NCBI GenBank assembly: GCA_946807835.1
Contig: OX327705.1
Span: 14,042,501 to 14,106,500, forward strand
Length of the DNA: 64,000 nt
Reading direction: 5' to 3'
Source: Ailanthus altissimus
Taxonomy: Eukaryota; Streptophyta; Magnoliopsida; Sapindales; Simaroubaceae
The notes under the pieces were generated by a model. That model did not search any database and was not told where the DNA came from. It worked only from the letters and a program-made list of their open reading frames with translations. Made by a program: the position numbers and the translations under genes. This document shows, piece by piece, positions 1 to 11,147 of the stretch (position 1 is the stretch's first letter; each line of letters starts with the position of its first letter).

Positions 1-216
1 CAAGAATCAGTAGCAATAAAGACTGCAATCATCATGCAATGATCATTCGGTTATTCCATCAACAATCATTGTATTCCTTTCTGAAATAAGCCTGAGGGCA
101 TACACGTTACTTTTATATATATCTTGTACAGTGATGTATTTTGAATCCTTGAGATCAATATCAAATACAGGCTTCTTCTTCCTTTCATTGTGCATAAGCT
201 CAAAGCATAAATTTAA
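1..216 (+). repeat. 5' LTR of copia-1, 3' part only
   Basis: This segment matches 4,784-4,999 with only a few differences and ends immediately before the primer binding site. The first part of the LTR, about 130 bp judging by the 3' copy, lies left of the window. The few LTR differences contrast with the many coding stops, so either the insertion was already defective or the LTRs have been homogenised. Confidence 0.88.
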
Positions 217-218
217 CT

Positions 219-230
219 TGGTATCAAAGC
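219..230 (+). other. Primer binding site, initiator Met-tRNA type
   Basis: TGGTATCAAAGC directly follows the 5' LTR. It differs by one base from TGGTATCAGAGC, the usual site in plant copia elements for priming by the 3' end of initiator methionine tRNA. Position and sequence together fix the LTR edge. Confidence 0.85.
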
Positions 231-248
231 AAGTTCAAACCATATTAT

Positions 249-1252
249 ATGGCAAACACTGGCTCATCTCCAGACATAAAAACCATAGAAACAGATAACA
301 CAAATCCAGTGAGAAACCAAAATGTTAACCATACACCCAACAATCTGTCATTTGCAGTGAGTACCAAACTTGACAAAAACAATTATATAATATGAAAAAC
401 CCAAGTGCTTCCATTCATTCGAGGAAATGATCTTGAAGTCTTCATTGATGAAGAAGTCAAACCTCCAGCAAGGTTTCTGGTGACAGTGGATGAGAACCAG
501 AACAGAGTCACTGCTAGCAACCCAAGTTATATTACTTGGAGAAAGCAGGATCAACTTCTGTAAAGTTGGCTGCTGTCAACCTTGAGTGAATAAGTAATTT
601 ATGCAGTGACTGAATGCACAAACTCACTCCAACTTTGGAAATCTGTTGAGAGGATGTACTGCTCACAATTGAAGGCAAGGTTAATTGAGATTAGAAGGCA
701 ACTCAGCACTATGAAAAAGGAAAACATGAGTGTTGGAGAATACTACAACAAAATGAAGAAGCTTATTGGAAGCTTGGCTATGATTGGGAAGCCAGTATCA
801 GAAGAAGACTTAGCTTAATTTATTCTTGAAGGTCTTGACTCAAGCTTCGATCCAGTGACAGTCAATATCACCTTAAGGCTGAGCAACATGACACTTGATG
901 ATGTATATGCTGATCTGTTAAGCTATGAAAACAGATTGGAGAGAAATGCATAGGAGGCAAGCAACCATGAAGCTAACTTTGCAGTAAGAGGAAATGGAGG
1001 TTATAGAAACCCTAGAAAGAACATAGCTGAAATAAGCTATCAAACCCAGAAAAGAAATGGTCAGTTCAGAGGACCTCAAAGCCCAAGAATCAATGATGGT
1101 AGAAATGGGAACACCATTAACCAGAATAGAACATATTCCCCAGGAAGTGGATCTAATGCTGCAAAGGGAAAGGGAAAACAGTAGCAAAACAAAAACAAAT
1201 CAAAACTGTGTGTCAGATATGCTGGAAAAGAAACTATGAGGCAGCTGAATGT
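249..1252 (+). pseudogene. copia-1 gag remnant
   Basis: Reading starts at an ATG 18 bases after the primer site. The frame begins MANTGSSPDIK and gives a copia-type gag, but a TGA interrupts it near position 394, where the family has a tryptophan. More stops and frame changes follow, including near 816 and 952. The middle part (606-818) still reads as the helical UBN2-like gag region. At 1,211-1,252 a nucleocapsid zinc knuckle is visible as CQICWKRNYEAAEC. The histidine of the CX2CX4HX4C pattern has become tyrosine, and a stop follows at once. No working capsid protein can be made. Confidence 0.8.
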
Positions 1253-1329
1253 TAGTATAGGTTTGATGAAAACTTCACTCCCAGGTCAAGCTCGCAGCAC
1301 CAGACCACTGCATATGTAGCTGTACAGGA

Positions 1330-2820
1330 ACATGAAGATGATGAGGGATGGTACCTAGACAGTGGAGCCACCAACCATGTCACGAATAATCTGAACAACA
1401 TGAGTGTAAGATCTGAATACAAAGGTAATCAAATGCTATCAGTAGGTAATGGCCAAAAACTTAACATTACTCATGTTGGTGCTTGCTGTTTGTCTATATT
1501 TGATGCAAGTGTAAATGACATGCTAAAGCTAAAAAATGTGCTGTGTGTGCCTAAGATAACAAAAACTCTCTTGAGCATATCCAGACTGGTCAATGATTAT
1601 GACTTCTATGTTGAATTTCATAAAACATTTTGTGTTGTAAAGGACAAGATGGAGAGGGTAATACTTTAAGGAATGGCTAAAGATAGGTTGTACCAAGTGG
1701 TGACCAGAAAAGAACGCAACAAGTCACCAGCTCACAACATTTTCCCCACTACAAACACAAATCTTAATCACTCTGCAGTATCTTTATTTGCCTCAACATC
1801 AAAACAAAAGTCAGTACCATGTGGTCACAGTAAGAATAGTTGCATTCAGTTGTCTGTCAAGGACCTAGAGCCTAAATGACAAATGTTGTGTATAACTCTT
1901 CACATGAGACTAGGTCATCCATATGAACAGACACTGAGAAGAGTAATGTCTCAATGTAATCAAGCTGACTATATGAATAAAAGTATGATTTTTTCATTCT
2001 GTGAAGACTGTCAATATAGTAAAAATCACAAACTAAAGTTCAATGAGTCAGATCACAATGCCAAAAAGCCATTAGAACTACTTCACTCACATTTATGGGG
2101 ACCTGCACTAGTGAATTCTGGGAAGAGTTACAAGTATTACCTCAGCCTAGTTGATGACTACAGCAAGTATACTTGGATACTTCCCCTGCAAACCAAAGAT
2201 CAGACCACATCAAAATTCATAGAACTTAAAAAGCACCTAGAAAAGTCTCTAGGAAAAGAAATAAAAACATTGCACACTAACATGGGCACAGAATTTAACC
2301 CACTAGAATCCTACCTCAGTCTAAATGGAATCCAACACAAACTCACATGTCCTTACACATCACAACAAAATGGAAGGGCTGAGAGAAAACATAGACACAT
2401 AGTCTAGGTAGGACTCTTATTGCTTGCTTAAGCACATCTGCCATTAACATATTGGTGGGAGGCTTTCCAGACTGCAGTATACTTGATAAATATATTGCCC
2501 TCAAAGGTGTTGGGAAATCTGAGTCCATTTGAACTGCTCTTCAAAAGAAAACCTGACTACAATCATCTAAAAACTTTGGATGTACTTGTTACCCCTATCT
2601 CAGACCCTACAACCAACACAAGTTAGACTTTCACACCCAGAGATATATTTTCATTGGCTATAGCGTAAAGCACAAAGGCTATAGGTGTCTTGACAGCTTA
2701 GGCAGGGTATTCATATCCAGACATGTCATCTTCAGTGAGGATGATTTTCCTTTTAAACCATATCCACCAAACTCTAACATGAGCAATAACAGCACACACA
2801 AAGTCACATAAGCCTATAAT
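1330..2820 (+). pseudogene. copia-1 protease and integrase remnant
   Basis: The aspartic protease motif DSGATNHV is intact at 1,358-1,381. Downstream is the GAG-pre-integrase HHCC zinc region (LHMRLGHP...CEDC, about 1,895-2,025), then the integrase core to 2,407. Two catalytic acidic positions are lost: the first core aspartate is histidine (HSHLWGP, about 2,083) and the second is asparagine (TNMGTEF, about 2,275). The glutamate-bearing NGRAERKHRH segment survives, followed by a stop at 2,405. From 2,410 to 2,820 the integrase C-terminal part continues with frame breaks into the linker to RT. The active site is dead even apart from the stops. Confidence 0.85.
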
Positions 2821-4638
2821 TCACTGCAATTGATCTCTCAGCCACACTCACAGGTAAATCCTCAAAGTACAGCCATCAGTGAGCCATTACAAGAAGAACC
2901 TCAGCAACAAATCGATACTCAAGTTACATCCAACACACCAAATTCACCTCAAGATGAACCTAACATACCCTTCAGTGACAGTAACTCAACAGACACTCCA
3001 CCAAATCAATCTTCACACTCACAACCAACTGCAAACACACACCCAATGGTAACTAGATCCAAGACTGGGATTTTCAAGCCCAAAATCTACCTCACCATTA
3101 ACACAAATAACAACCCTATAAACATCCCTACAACTGCAAGTGAAGCACTGTCAAATGCCAAGTGGAAAACTGCCATGGAAGAGAAGTTCAGTACCGTGAT
3201 CAAAAATGAGACTTGGACCTTGGTGCCTTCTAAACCAAATGTGAACCCAATTGGTCACAGATGGATTTTCAAGGTGAAATACAAACCAGATGGCACCATA
3301 GCAAGGTACAAGGCCAGATTGGTAGCCAAGGGATATCACCAAGTTGCTGGCATAGACTACAATGAAACTTTCAGCCCAGTAGTCAAGACTGTAACAGTAA
3401 AGATAGTAGTATCATTAGCTGTGCATTTCGGATGGGACATTCAACAAGTTGACATCAATAATGCTTTCTTGAATGGAGACCTGAATGAAGAAGTTTATAT
3501 TAAGCAACCAGAGGGATTCATTGATAAATACAAACCTCATCACATATGCAAGCTGAAGAAAGCCTTATATGGCTTAAAACAAGCCCCTAGAGCCTGGTTT
3601 GAGAAGTTGAAGACTGCATTACTGAATTAGGGCTTTAACAACTCAAAATCTGATTCTTCACTGTTTGTGCTGAGTGAGAAAGATAACTTGATCTTATTAC
3701 AGGTTTATGTGGATGACATCCTCATAACTAGTAACAATGAATCAAAAATGATCTCTATGGTCAAGAACTTGAGTGACATCTTCTCATTAAAGATGCTACA
3801 ATCACTCAACTACTTCTTGGGCATGGAAGTAAAAAGAAACAATGAAGGAATGTATATGAACCAGAATAGATACATTCTGGACTTGCTAAAGAAGACAGGA
3901 ATGTCAAAGTGTAAGGGAAGTGCAACTCCTATGAGTACAAGTGTAAGGTTCTCGAAAGAAGAGGGAAAAGACTTTGAAGATAAGACATTGTATAGAAGTG
4001 TTGTCGGTGTATTGCAATATACAACATTAACAAGGCCAGATATAGTATTCAATGTCAATAAATTGAGTCAGTTTTTGGAGAATCCTAAGTATGAACACTG
4101 AATGGGAATGTATCTACAGATCACTTCAAACCATAGACTTCATTACACAACCGGGGGAAATTTGGAACTGATCGTCTACTCAGATGCAGACTGGGTAGCA
4201 GATAGCAATGATAGAAAATCTGTGAGTGGATACAGCATTTTTCTGTATGGTAATTTGATTTCTTGGAGCTCGAAAAAGAAGAAGGTCGTAGCTAGATCCA
4301 ATGCAGAATCTAAGTATAGAGCACTGGCTCACACTTGTGCAGAATTGACCTGGATTTGTTGACTACTCTCAGAACTTGGAATACAGCTTTCAACCTCACC
4401 TAAAATCTAGTGTGACAACACCAGTGCAGAATCTTTGGCAGCAAACCCTGTGTTCTATAGAAGAACAAAGCACATCGAAATTGATATACACTTCATTAGA
4501 GACAAGGTTGCTAATGGAGAAGTTGAGATCAAATACATACCATCTGAAATTCAAGTAGCAGACATCCTGACCAAAGCATTGCTAAAAGAAAGGTTCAGTA
4601 TGTTAAAGAACAAGCTCAACATCGTTCCAGATGGTTAA
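2821..4638 (+). pseudogene. copia-1 reverse transcriptase and RNase H remnant
   Basis: A proline-, serine- and threonine-rich linker runs from 2,830 to about 3,140. The RVT_2 reverse transcriptase follows to 3,630, is broken by TAG, and continues at 3,667-4,101. The catalytic YVDD is intact at 3,706-3,717. RNase H begins near 4,102 (YSDADWV) and runs with two more stops through the end motif, with NPVFYRRTKHIEIDIHF near 4,445-4,495, to a TAA at 4,636. The core is well preserved with about five stop interruptions, so decay seems moderate. It lies directly upstream of the polypurine tract. Confidence 0.88.
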
Positions 4639-4643
4639 TCTTG

Positions 4644-4652
4644 AAGGGGGGA
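4644..4652 (+). other. Polypurine tract of copia-1
   Basis: AAGGGGGGA lies a few bases after the RNase H stop and immediately before the 3' LTR. This is the standard place for the plus-strand primer of a copia element. Confidence 0.75.
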
Positions 4653-4999
4653 GTTAAAAAGCAATGGTGAGCTGGCACCAGTACTGCACACATCAGCCTA
4701 CACGTTGGAATACTAGAAGACAAAGAAGGCAGTTGCACAAAATGACAAGAAACAGAGGTGCAGAGCAATTCATAGTGATGCACACAAGAATCAGCAGCAA
4801 TGAAGACTGCAATCATCATGCAATGATCATTCGGTTATTCCATCAACAATCATTGTATTCCTTTATAAAATAAGCCTGAGGGCATACACGTTACTTCTAT
4901 ATATACCGTGTACAGTGATGTATTTTGAATCCTTGAGATCAATATCAAATACAGGCTTCATCTTCCCTTCATTGTGCATAAGCTCAAAGCATAAATTCA
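4653..4999 (+). repeat. 3' LTR of copia-1
   Basis: About 347 bp. It starts after the polypurine tract with GTTAAAAAGC, which may be a worn TGTTAAAAAGC. It ends near ATAAATTCA, matching the 5' LTR end at 216. Positions 4,784 on repeat the opening bases of the window almost exactly. The exact first base is uncertain by one or two bases because the full 5' copy is not visible. Confidence 0.82.
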
Positions 5000-5005
5000 A
5001 TTGTA

Positions 5006-5410
5006 CCAAGCTTCCAAATATACAATGGCATTGGAGATCCTGTAGAACACATCTCATACTTTAACGTGAAGATGATTATGGATGCAATGGACGATCCTGT
5101 AAAATATGTAACTTTTCTAACCAGCCTGAAAGGATCGGCCCAAGGATGATTCTGGCAATTAAAAGGGAATTCAATATCCTCTTCCGATAAGTTGACCATT
5201 AAATTTATAACTCAATACATCATAAATTGAAAGAAAAAGAAGACAACATTGAACCTACTTGTAATGAAAAAAGAAGAAAATTAATTGATTCAAAGCTTTT
5301 GTAATCCATTCAATGGATAGCTTAGTGAAATTAAGGGCTGTGACACTAAGATAAATGCCCAAACATACATGAAAGCAATTAAGCCATCTTCACTGTAAAT
5401 TCTTATCTCC
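5006..5410 (+). pseudogene. Ty3/gypsy gag fragment
   Basis: One forward frame with about five stops reads as the retrotransposon gag domain. It shows the block IYNGIGDPVEHISYF, then DAMDDPVKYVTFLTSLKGSAQ, then LKG..SSDKLTIKFITQY, then IKGCDTKINAQTYMKAIKPS. These blocks and their spacing fit gag of plant Ty3/gypsy elements. No upstream part is visible, because copia-1 abuts it. Downstream it meets the LINE remnant at about 5,410-5,420. It is the oldest layer here or a leftover of a deleted element. Confidence 0.75.
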
Positions 5411-5419
5411 TATTGAAAT

Positions 5420-5738
5420 TTTAAATAACGACAAGCTCTTTGAAGTGGAATACTTAGAATAGATGTTATTTCTTCCTTAGTCAAATGTTATCAAATCAAC
5501 TAAACATTCCAAGTATCGTATAATATTTGTAATGTTTAAACTTTGGTTGCTTTAGATAGCCTATAAGGGAACAATGGCAGGAATAATAAAGGTCTGGGTA
5601 TCCATCGATCATGGTAAAAAAATATATTGGACACTCGGCTCACCCTCCATCTTGAACTAACCACTATAACTTGGCAGCCTCACAATAAATGTTTCTACAA
5701 GTAAGAAGTGGCAGCTTTATCTTTGGCCTCTAACTAAT
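5420..5738 (-). pseudogene. LINE ORF2 C-terminal block
   Basis: On the minus strand the sequence reads RWRVSRVSNIFFYHDRWIPR, then after short breaks LTKEEITSILSIPLQ. This is the usual pattern of the region after RT in plant L1 ORF2, where an RWRVG...W.DRWIP block is followed by an EE..I..IPL block. It joins the block at 7,144 across the solo-LTR-like repeat at 5,739-7,143. Several stops are present. Confidence 0.72.
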
Positions 5739-7143
5739 TGATGCGATATTTTTATATTTTAAAATTAAGTACAAGTATACATGATCGTAACAAGTAATAA
5801 AATGACAAAAGAGTCGGATGTCGAACTCACAGGGATAATTTCTACTTTTTAACCAAGTACTAAAATTATGTCTTTTTAATAATTATTCAGAAAAATAAAA
5901 ATTTAAGAATGAATGTAAAAAATATAAAAGTAATGACACAATGTAAAGAGATTTAGGTGATAGCAGTATAGAGAAACCCTAGGATCAATATTATCCCTTA
6001 ATATGCTTTTTAATGATTAATCCTTTAATAATTATTTCCCTTAGTCTTCGTTATTGATCAAGACACTAATGTATTCAAGCCTCTTCTAAGATCATACAAG
6101 TATACCTTAATTTACTAAATACCTATATTTCTATGGTACTTGTAATAAATTAAGATTCATTTTAAGTCTTATTAATCATACATGCCAATTAGGTATATTC
6201 CTATTCTAATTTAAAACTTACATATGCAACATTGAATGCTACTCTAAAATCATGCATCAAATTATTTAGGTCTGAATATAATGATTCCTCTTTCGAGTTT
6301 ATCAAGAATATTACCAATTCATTCACCATATATTGGTCGGATATATTGAAGCATTAAGAACAAGTAATTTGAATAACAAAGAACTAAGTTTATTAAATAT
6401 TAAAAAGATATGGCAATTAAGTGCACATATTGAGCTCAAGTATTAACCCTAGAAAGAAAATTTAGTTCATGGCTACAAACGAACAACTACAAATATAATA
6501 AGAAATCATGATACAATCAATAGCAAACCAATCTAGATGTTGGATTTGTTTTGATTGCACTGCCTAAGATACTCTTAATGCCGAAGAACGCCTTGAATCT
6601 CTCTCTATGACTACTTTAATTAAACTTCTATTGCTCTATAAGACTTGTGCTATATATTCTTGGTGTTCTTGGATTGCTCTTAGGTGGTTTTTTAAAGTCT
6701 AAGGATGAGTGGCCTTTTATAGAAATTGATATGAGCTTGAAAATCTCAATTCTCGTCGGATTAGGACTCGCACTACCGCTGAGGCATTGTGCTGCTATCG
6801 CTGAGGCATTGGGTATAAACAGCCTCACCGCTGAAGCGATAGAATATTGGCGCTGGAGCGCTGGCCTGGTGTTGGGGCGATGGAGAGATAGCCTTTTTTC
6901 TGATTTTCTTATTTTGATCACTGTTCCAGCATTGGGGTAAAAATTCTTGTGGCGTTAAGGCGACAGGTCATATTTTAAAAACTTTGCATTTTAGTCCCTA
7001 TTTTTGCTCCTTTAAAATTCTTTAAATTTCGTTCAAGTTCATATAAATAACAATAATGCATATAAATAGTCATTTATTCTTATAAAATAATAAAATATCA
7101 AAATAAAAATATGAAAACATATATGAAAAATATGCCCTTATCA
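5739..7143 (+). repeat. Solo-LTR-like element, copy A (1,405 bp)
   Basis: It starts TGATGCGATATTT and ends CCCTTATCA. The 5-bp repeat CTAAT flanks both ends (5,734-5,738 and 7,144-7,148). TG...CA ends, a 5-bp target duplication and no internal element genes are the signs of a solo LTR, left when two LTRs of one element recombine. It shares ordered landmarks with copy B: an AAGTACAAG opening, CCTATATTTNTATGGTA, ATCATGCATCA, ATATTGGTCNGATAT, and a GC-rich block with GCGC motifs near the end. The short open frames inside it (6,628-6,940, both strands) have no recognisable product. The parent LTR family was not identified. Confidence 0.82.
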
Positions 7144-8276
7144 CTAATCACCATCCATATATAGCAGCACTTTAAAACCCTAGCTACTAGTAATTTAGGT
7201 TGGCAAATCAACCTCCAATATTGCTTTGCCAATAAATCTTGATTAAAGACTTTCAAATTGCGAAAACTAGCCTTACATCTTCCTTATGCACACAAAGGTT
7301 CTCCCACTTGCATTAATGCATTTTTTTATTTCACATCTAATTAACTCTACCAAAATCTTGCTCTAAAACAATGGAGTTTAGAAATCAGCAATTTAAAAAG
7401 CCAAAAAAATTCATGGAATAATTAGGCATAGGCTAGACTATCGCCTTGAGGAGTACTGCATGCCCCTTTAGTAAAAAAAACAAGCTTGAATTTTTAACAC
7501 TTGATCCGATTCTAAACCTTATCTCTCATTTAAGCAAACATAAACTTTTAGCTTTTTACCAACATATCCTGACAACCCTAAATATCTATCATGTTGTTGA
7601 ACCCATATGACCCTAAAAAGCTTTAGAATTTGATCCACCACATCCAACTCCTGCATCTTGTTAAATTAAACTATAAATTTTTTAAAGCTGACCATCCATT
7701 TAGATATCATTTCATATATTCGCAAAACTATCTTAACAACCTCACAATCATTTATTCAAGCTCTTAGGAATAACAAGCTATCATTAGCAAAAACATGTGA
7801 GAAATACATGGACTACCCTAGCCATACTGAATACTAAAAATATCTCCTACAAGCTCATTGTATCAAATGAGCATAGATAAACCCTCCGCACATAAAATAA
7901 AAAGGTTGGGGGATAAAGAGTCCCCCTCCCAAATACCTCGCTTAAAAATGAATGAACTGATTATTTTACCATTAAACAAAAAGAAAAATGATATCGAGGA
8001 TATACAGTGCATGATCTTCAGACACCACGAATCAAAGAACCCTAATTTCCTCACATTGCATCTAGAAAATAACATTCAACCCTATCACAGGCTTTGGACA
8101 TATCAAGCTTCAGCGCAAAAATATATATATATATATTTTTGTTTTCTTCACTTCAAAATATAAAGATGCTAAAATTTGATTATAGAGTTATCTGTGATAA
8201 GTCATCCGAGATAAATGCACTTTGAGGATCTAAAACAATATCCCTAAAACAACTCGAAGCCTATTAGTTAGTGTTT
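7144..8276 (-). pseudogene. LINE ORF2 reverse transcriptase block
   Basis: Reading from 8,276 downwards, the minus strand shows LTNRLR, DPQSAFIS and KLDMSKACDRVE (8,076-8,115), then FFDSWCLKIMHCIS...GDSLSPNLFILCAEGLSMLI (8,075-7,863). These are RT motifs of plant L1 elements in the right order. The catalytic block near 7,780-7,791 reads FAND where the family has FADD, so the active site is altered. Near 7,250-7,150 the reading FNQDLLAKQYWRLICQPK matches the post-RT segment. Frame changes separate the motifs. Confidence 0.85.
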
Positions 8277-9655
8277 TGATGTGCGATTTCTAACTAAGCG
8301 CAAATGCAGGCTATCATATTAAGTATTATAGGATTTAAGTACAAGTTATCATTCTTATAGGGACTATTTAATCTAATTCTTTCAATCAATTATTAAAATT
8401 AATTCTACTTACTTTTATCAAAAAAAAATCTAAAAATGGATTATATTTAATTAACCTAATTTATCAAATTAAACTCAATTTAAATCAAAAGCAAGCAAAG
8501 GGTTGAATTAACTAATCAAAAGCAATCTAGGGTTTGACTAATCTCCTAATATTTTATTGGACTCATTAATCTCTCAGTTAATCCCTTGATATAAATTAAT
8601 TGTCTAAACTCTAATCTTATCACAAGCCTCTGTCGATGGTCGGGTGATTATATTACACCATAACAATTACCTATATTTTTATGGTAATCTAAATATAATG
8701 CAATTCATTAAGAACAGATCTAAATTATACCATACATGTAATTTAGGTATATTTTTATACTATATGAAACTCATAGTTGTTATCCTATAATCATGCATCA
8801 TACTATTCTACGCTAAACACATAAATTCATTTGTCAAGTTAATTATGGTTCCTTAATCGTTCAAAATATTGGTCAGATATAATGAAAGCAATAAATACAA
8901 GATACAATGATCAATTTTAATAAGTTCATAAACTAAGAGTCAATAAAATTCAACTATATATTAGGTTCAATAGTCTAACCTTAAATCAAAAGTTTAGCCT
9001 ATGAAAAATTAAAGAGTATCAAAGTAAATAATGAAAAATGACAATAACAATATCATAATAATAAGAAAAGAAGAAAAACTAATCAAGGAGGCGCTCTAGA
9101 TCGCTTCTCTCTCTTCTTGACTTGATTGCCTAAATCTTAATCTTGAATCTTCAATTACTTGCTCTGATCTCTTATTTTGTGATGTGATTTGTTTTTTTAC
9201 GTTTTCTGGCTCTGCAATTATATGTGTTTTGGCACAGAAACTAGTGCTTTTATAGGTATTAGAAACCCTAGGTCGAGGGATTTCGAATTCAATTTTAAAT
9301 ATAAGTTTTGACAAGGTGTTTCTTTCGTCACATAGGCACCGCAGTGCTAGGGGTTAGGCGCCACTATAACCAGACCTAGAAACGACCACCTTGAAGATAT
9401 TAACTGGGCACCACAGCACCCTACTTACTTCCCTGGACACCGCAGCGTCTAGTTCTCGGTGCCATAGCGCCCAAGCTTATTATTGGGTCTCATCATTTCT
9501 TCGATGTTTCTTAGTCGTTTCAAGACCAGTTGTAAACCTTGACTTGTAAACCTATTTATGATCAAAAGCACAAATTAATAGCCAAAATATTCTTGATTTA
9601 GAGCAAAACCTAAGTCCGAAATGATATATATAATAGTACATATAAACCTTTATCA
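8277..9655 (+). repeat. Solo-LTR-like element, copy B (1,379 bp)
   Basis: It starts TGATGTGCGATTTC and ends CCTTTATCA. TGTTT is repeated exactly at 8,272-8,276 and 9,656-9,660. Removing the element and one TGTTT restores a continuous LINE reading across the gap, which proves the insertion site independently. It is in the same orientation as copy A and clearly related but strongly diverged, so the two insertions are not a recent duplication. A short minus-strand open frame inside it (9,096-9,314) is not recognised. Confidence 0.84.
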
Positions 9656-10300
9656 TGTTTTAGAGACAATATTATAAATAACACTACACAAAATATAAAA
9701 ATCAAACATAATCTTTGGCTCATTGATTTTTTAGATGAGGACAATGAGAATTTCATTAACTTTACTCAAATCGCCCCTATCATTAAGAAACTATAAGAAA
9801 ACATTGGTAATATTTGTTTCAATCTCTCTCTATAACTTCTAATAGAATATAGTAGGAAAGTCATCTAAACTTAGCACCTTAATGGTAGCATCTGTAATAA
9901 AGCCTTCTTAACCTCATTCGTAACAAACAGAGCATCAGTATCCAATTAATTATTTTAGTTGTTCTAAGTTATACACGGTGTAGAACTGACTCTAAATCTT
10001 TAGCAAAACATGATGTTGAAGAAAATAAACCAAAAAAGTAATCCATAACTACCTGCAACATAGCATCTGAATTCTCCAACCAAACTCTAGTGTTGTCAAT
10101 AAGACTTAAAATTTGGTTTCCATTCCACTTACTAGAAACCTTACAATGAAAATACTAGGTATCCATATCCCTTTTTTATAGCCAAGATACATATGAATGT
10201 TGATGTCAATACATTTTCTTTCTTTTCCATGAGAGCATTAACATTCTTCTCAATAACCCACAACTTATCCCAAGAGTTGGCCAAGATATCCACCAAAACT
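9656..10300 (-). pseudogene. LINE ORF2 block between endonuclease and RT
   Basis: The minus strand reads WVIEKNVNALMEKKE, MYWHQHSYVSWL, YFHCKVSSKWNGNQ, a segment with NEILIVLI.KINEPKIMFDF, and CSVIYNIVSKT up to the insertion point at 9,656-9,660. Plant L1 ORF2 proteins carry the same order just before and at the start of RT. The next expected residues resume at 8,276, on the other side of the inserted repeat. Confidence 0.82.
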
Positions 10301-10308
10301 ATTTGCAG

Positions 10309-11145
10309 TACTTGATCAGTAAAATCTGTGGCCACAGTTTATTCAATAAATTATTTATTGAATAATAATATTTATTTGTAAATTTATTTACAAATATAGA
10401 CATATTAAAGTGATCACTAGAGCATTCAATGACTTAGGAGCAAATAAGTAATTAAAGAGACAAGACATTTTTTTCATGGCCTAGCTTTAATTATGGACAT
10501 CAATTAGAGGGTCAATTAAGTAGTTATGATTGGTCTAAAGACCAAGCCCAATTTAATTAAATAGAGTTTTAATTAAATGGGCTTTTACTTTATAACATGG
10601 GTTACTAGCGTACAGCCCTTGGCTTTTAGTAGAATATCCTGGGGATAACTTAGAAGATTTTGTGTATTGTGAGAAAATAAGGACTAGGCCTTTTAAGTTG
10701 GACTAGGAAGCTCATAGGTCTTGCAGTCCCTTTACTAGCTCAAATCTTAATCAAACTCTAATTTTCTAATCCTAATTAAATTTTAAATACTTAAGGGAGA
10801 TCCACATATACATGTGGGAGGTATGGAGTAAGAAAAAACAAACCATAACCATAAAAAGAAAATTTCTTTTTACGTATTCTTACGTGGAAAAAGAATTTAA
10901 TTAATATCATTCTTTCATATTTGGGTATTAGTGTTATAGAGATTTAGAAAGAGTCACATGCCTACACGCGTTGAGTTTGAAGATTGAGGATATAGTATAG
11001 AAGATGGTAGCTAGTCAATTCAAGATCTGCCATAGCGAGGAATTGAGGTAATCTTCTATCCCTATACATGTAATTATGAACAAATCGATCTGACTTCTAT
11101 TGCATTTATTTTTATAAAAAAAAAAAATTATTTTACATACCAACA
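10309..11145 (+). repeat. 5' LTR of copia-2, 5'-truncated
   Basis: It aligns with 17,365-18,211 from GTACTTGATC through to the shared end CCAACA. It contains two back-to-back near-perfect palindromes at about 10,339-10,395 (TTCAATAAATTATTTATTGAA, one base over a perfect arm pair, and ATTTGTAAA/TTTACAAAT); the 3' copy has the same structure. The portion corresponding to 17,005-17,364 is absent, with LINE sequence in its place. Confidence 0.85.
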
Positions 11146-11147
11146 AC

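Larger units (their letters stand above)
1..4999 (+). mobile_element. Degenerate Ty1/copia LTR retrotransposon (copia-1), 5' end off window
   Basis: Positions 1-216 and about 4,784-4,999 are near-identical direct repeats, so they are the end of the 5' LTR and the matching part of the 3' LTR. Between them come a Met-tRNA-type primer site, gag, protease, integrase, reverse transcriptase and RNase H, in the order that defines Ty1/copia. All coding parts carry stops or frame breaks, so the element cannot move by itself. The RT and RNase H wording resembles the Ale/Retrofit lineage, but that is only a by-eye guess. The right flank is a Ty3/gypsy gag fragment, so copia-1 probably jumped into an older gypsy element. 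Its other target duplication is outside the window. Confidence 0.93.
5420..10300 (-). mobile_element. L1-type LINE ORF2 remnant, split by two LTR-like insertions
   Basis: Three minus-strand blocks (about 10,300-9,656, 8,276-7,144 and 5,738-5,420) read in order as one ORF2. First comes the stretch between endonuclease and RT, then RT, then the C-terminal region of plant L1 elements. The blocks join exactly where the two inserted repeats at 8,277-9,655 and 5,739-7,143 are removed together with one target-duplication copy each. Stops and frame changes are frequent. The endonuclease N-terminus and the 3' end with poly(A) are missing. The high-coordinate end passes into the copia-2 5' LTR and the low-coordinate end into gypsy gag. 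Confidence 0.85.

Noticed and set aside
5340..5400. Minus-strand LINE reading EFTVKMA continuing under the gypsy gag
   Set aside because: The plus-strand gag frame stays convincing to about 5,410 in one frame. The LINE-like string is short and needs stops, so it is taken as chance.
6628..6940. Overlapping 97-residue open frames on both strands
   Set aside because: Both lie in the GC-rich part of solo-LTR-like copy A, and the matching part of copy B is not open. No gene-like conservation is seen.
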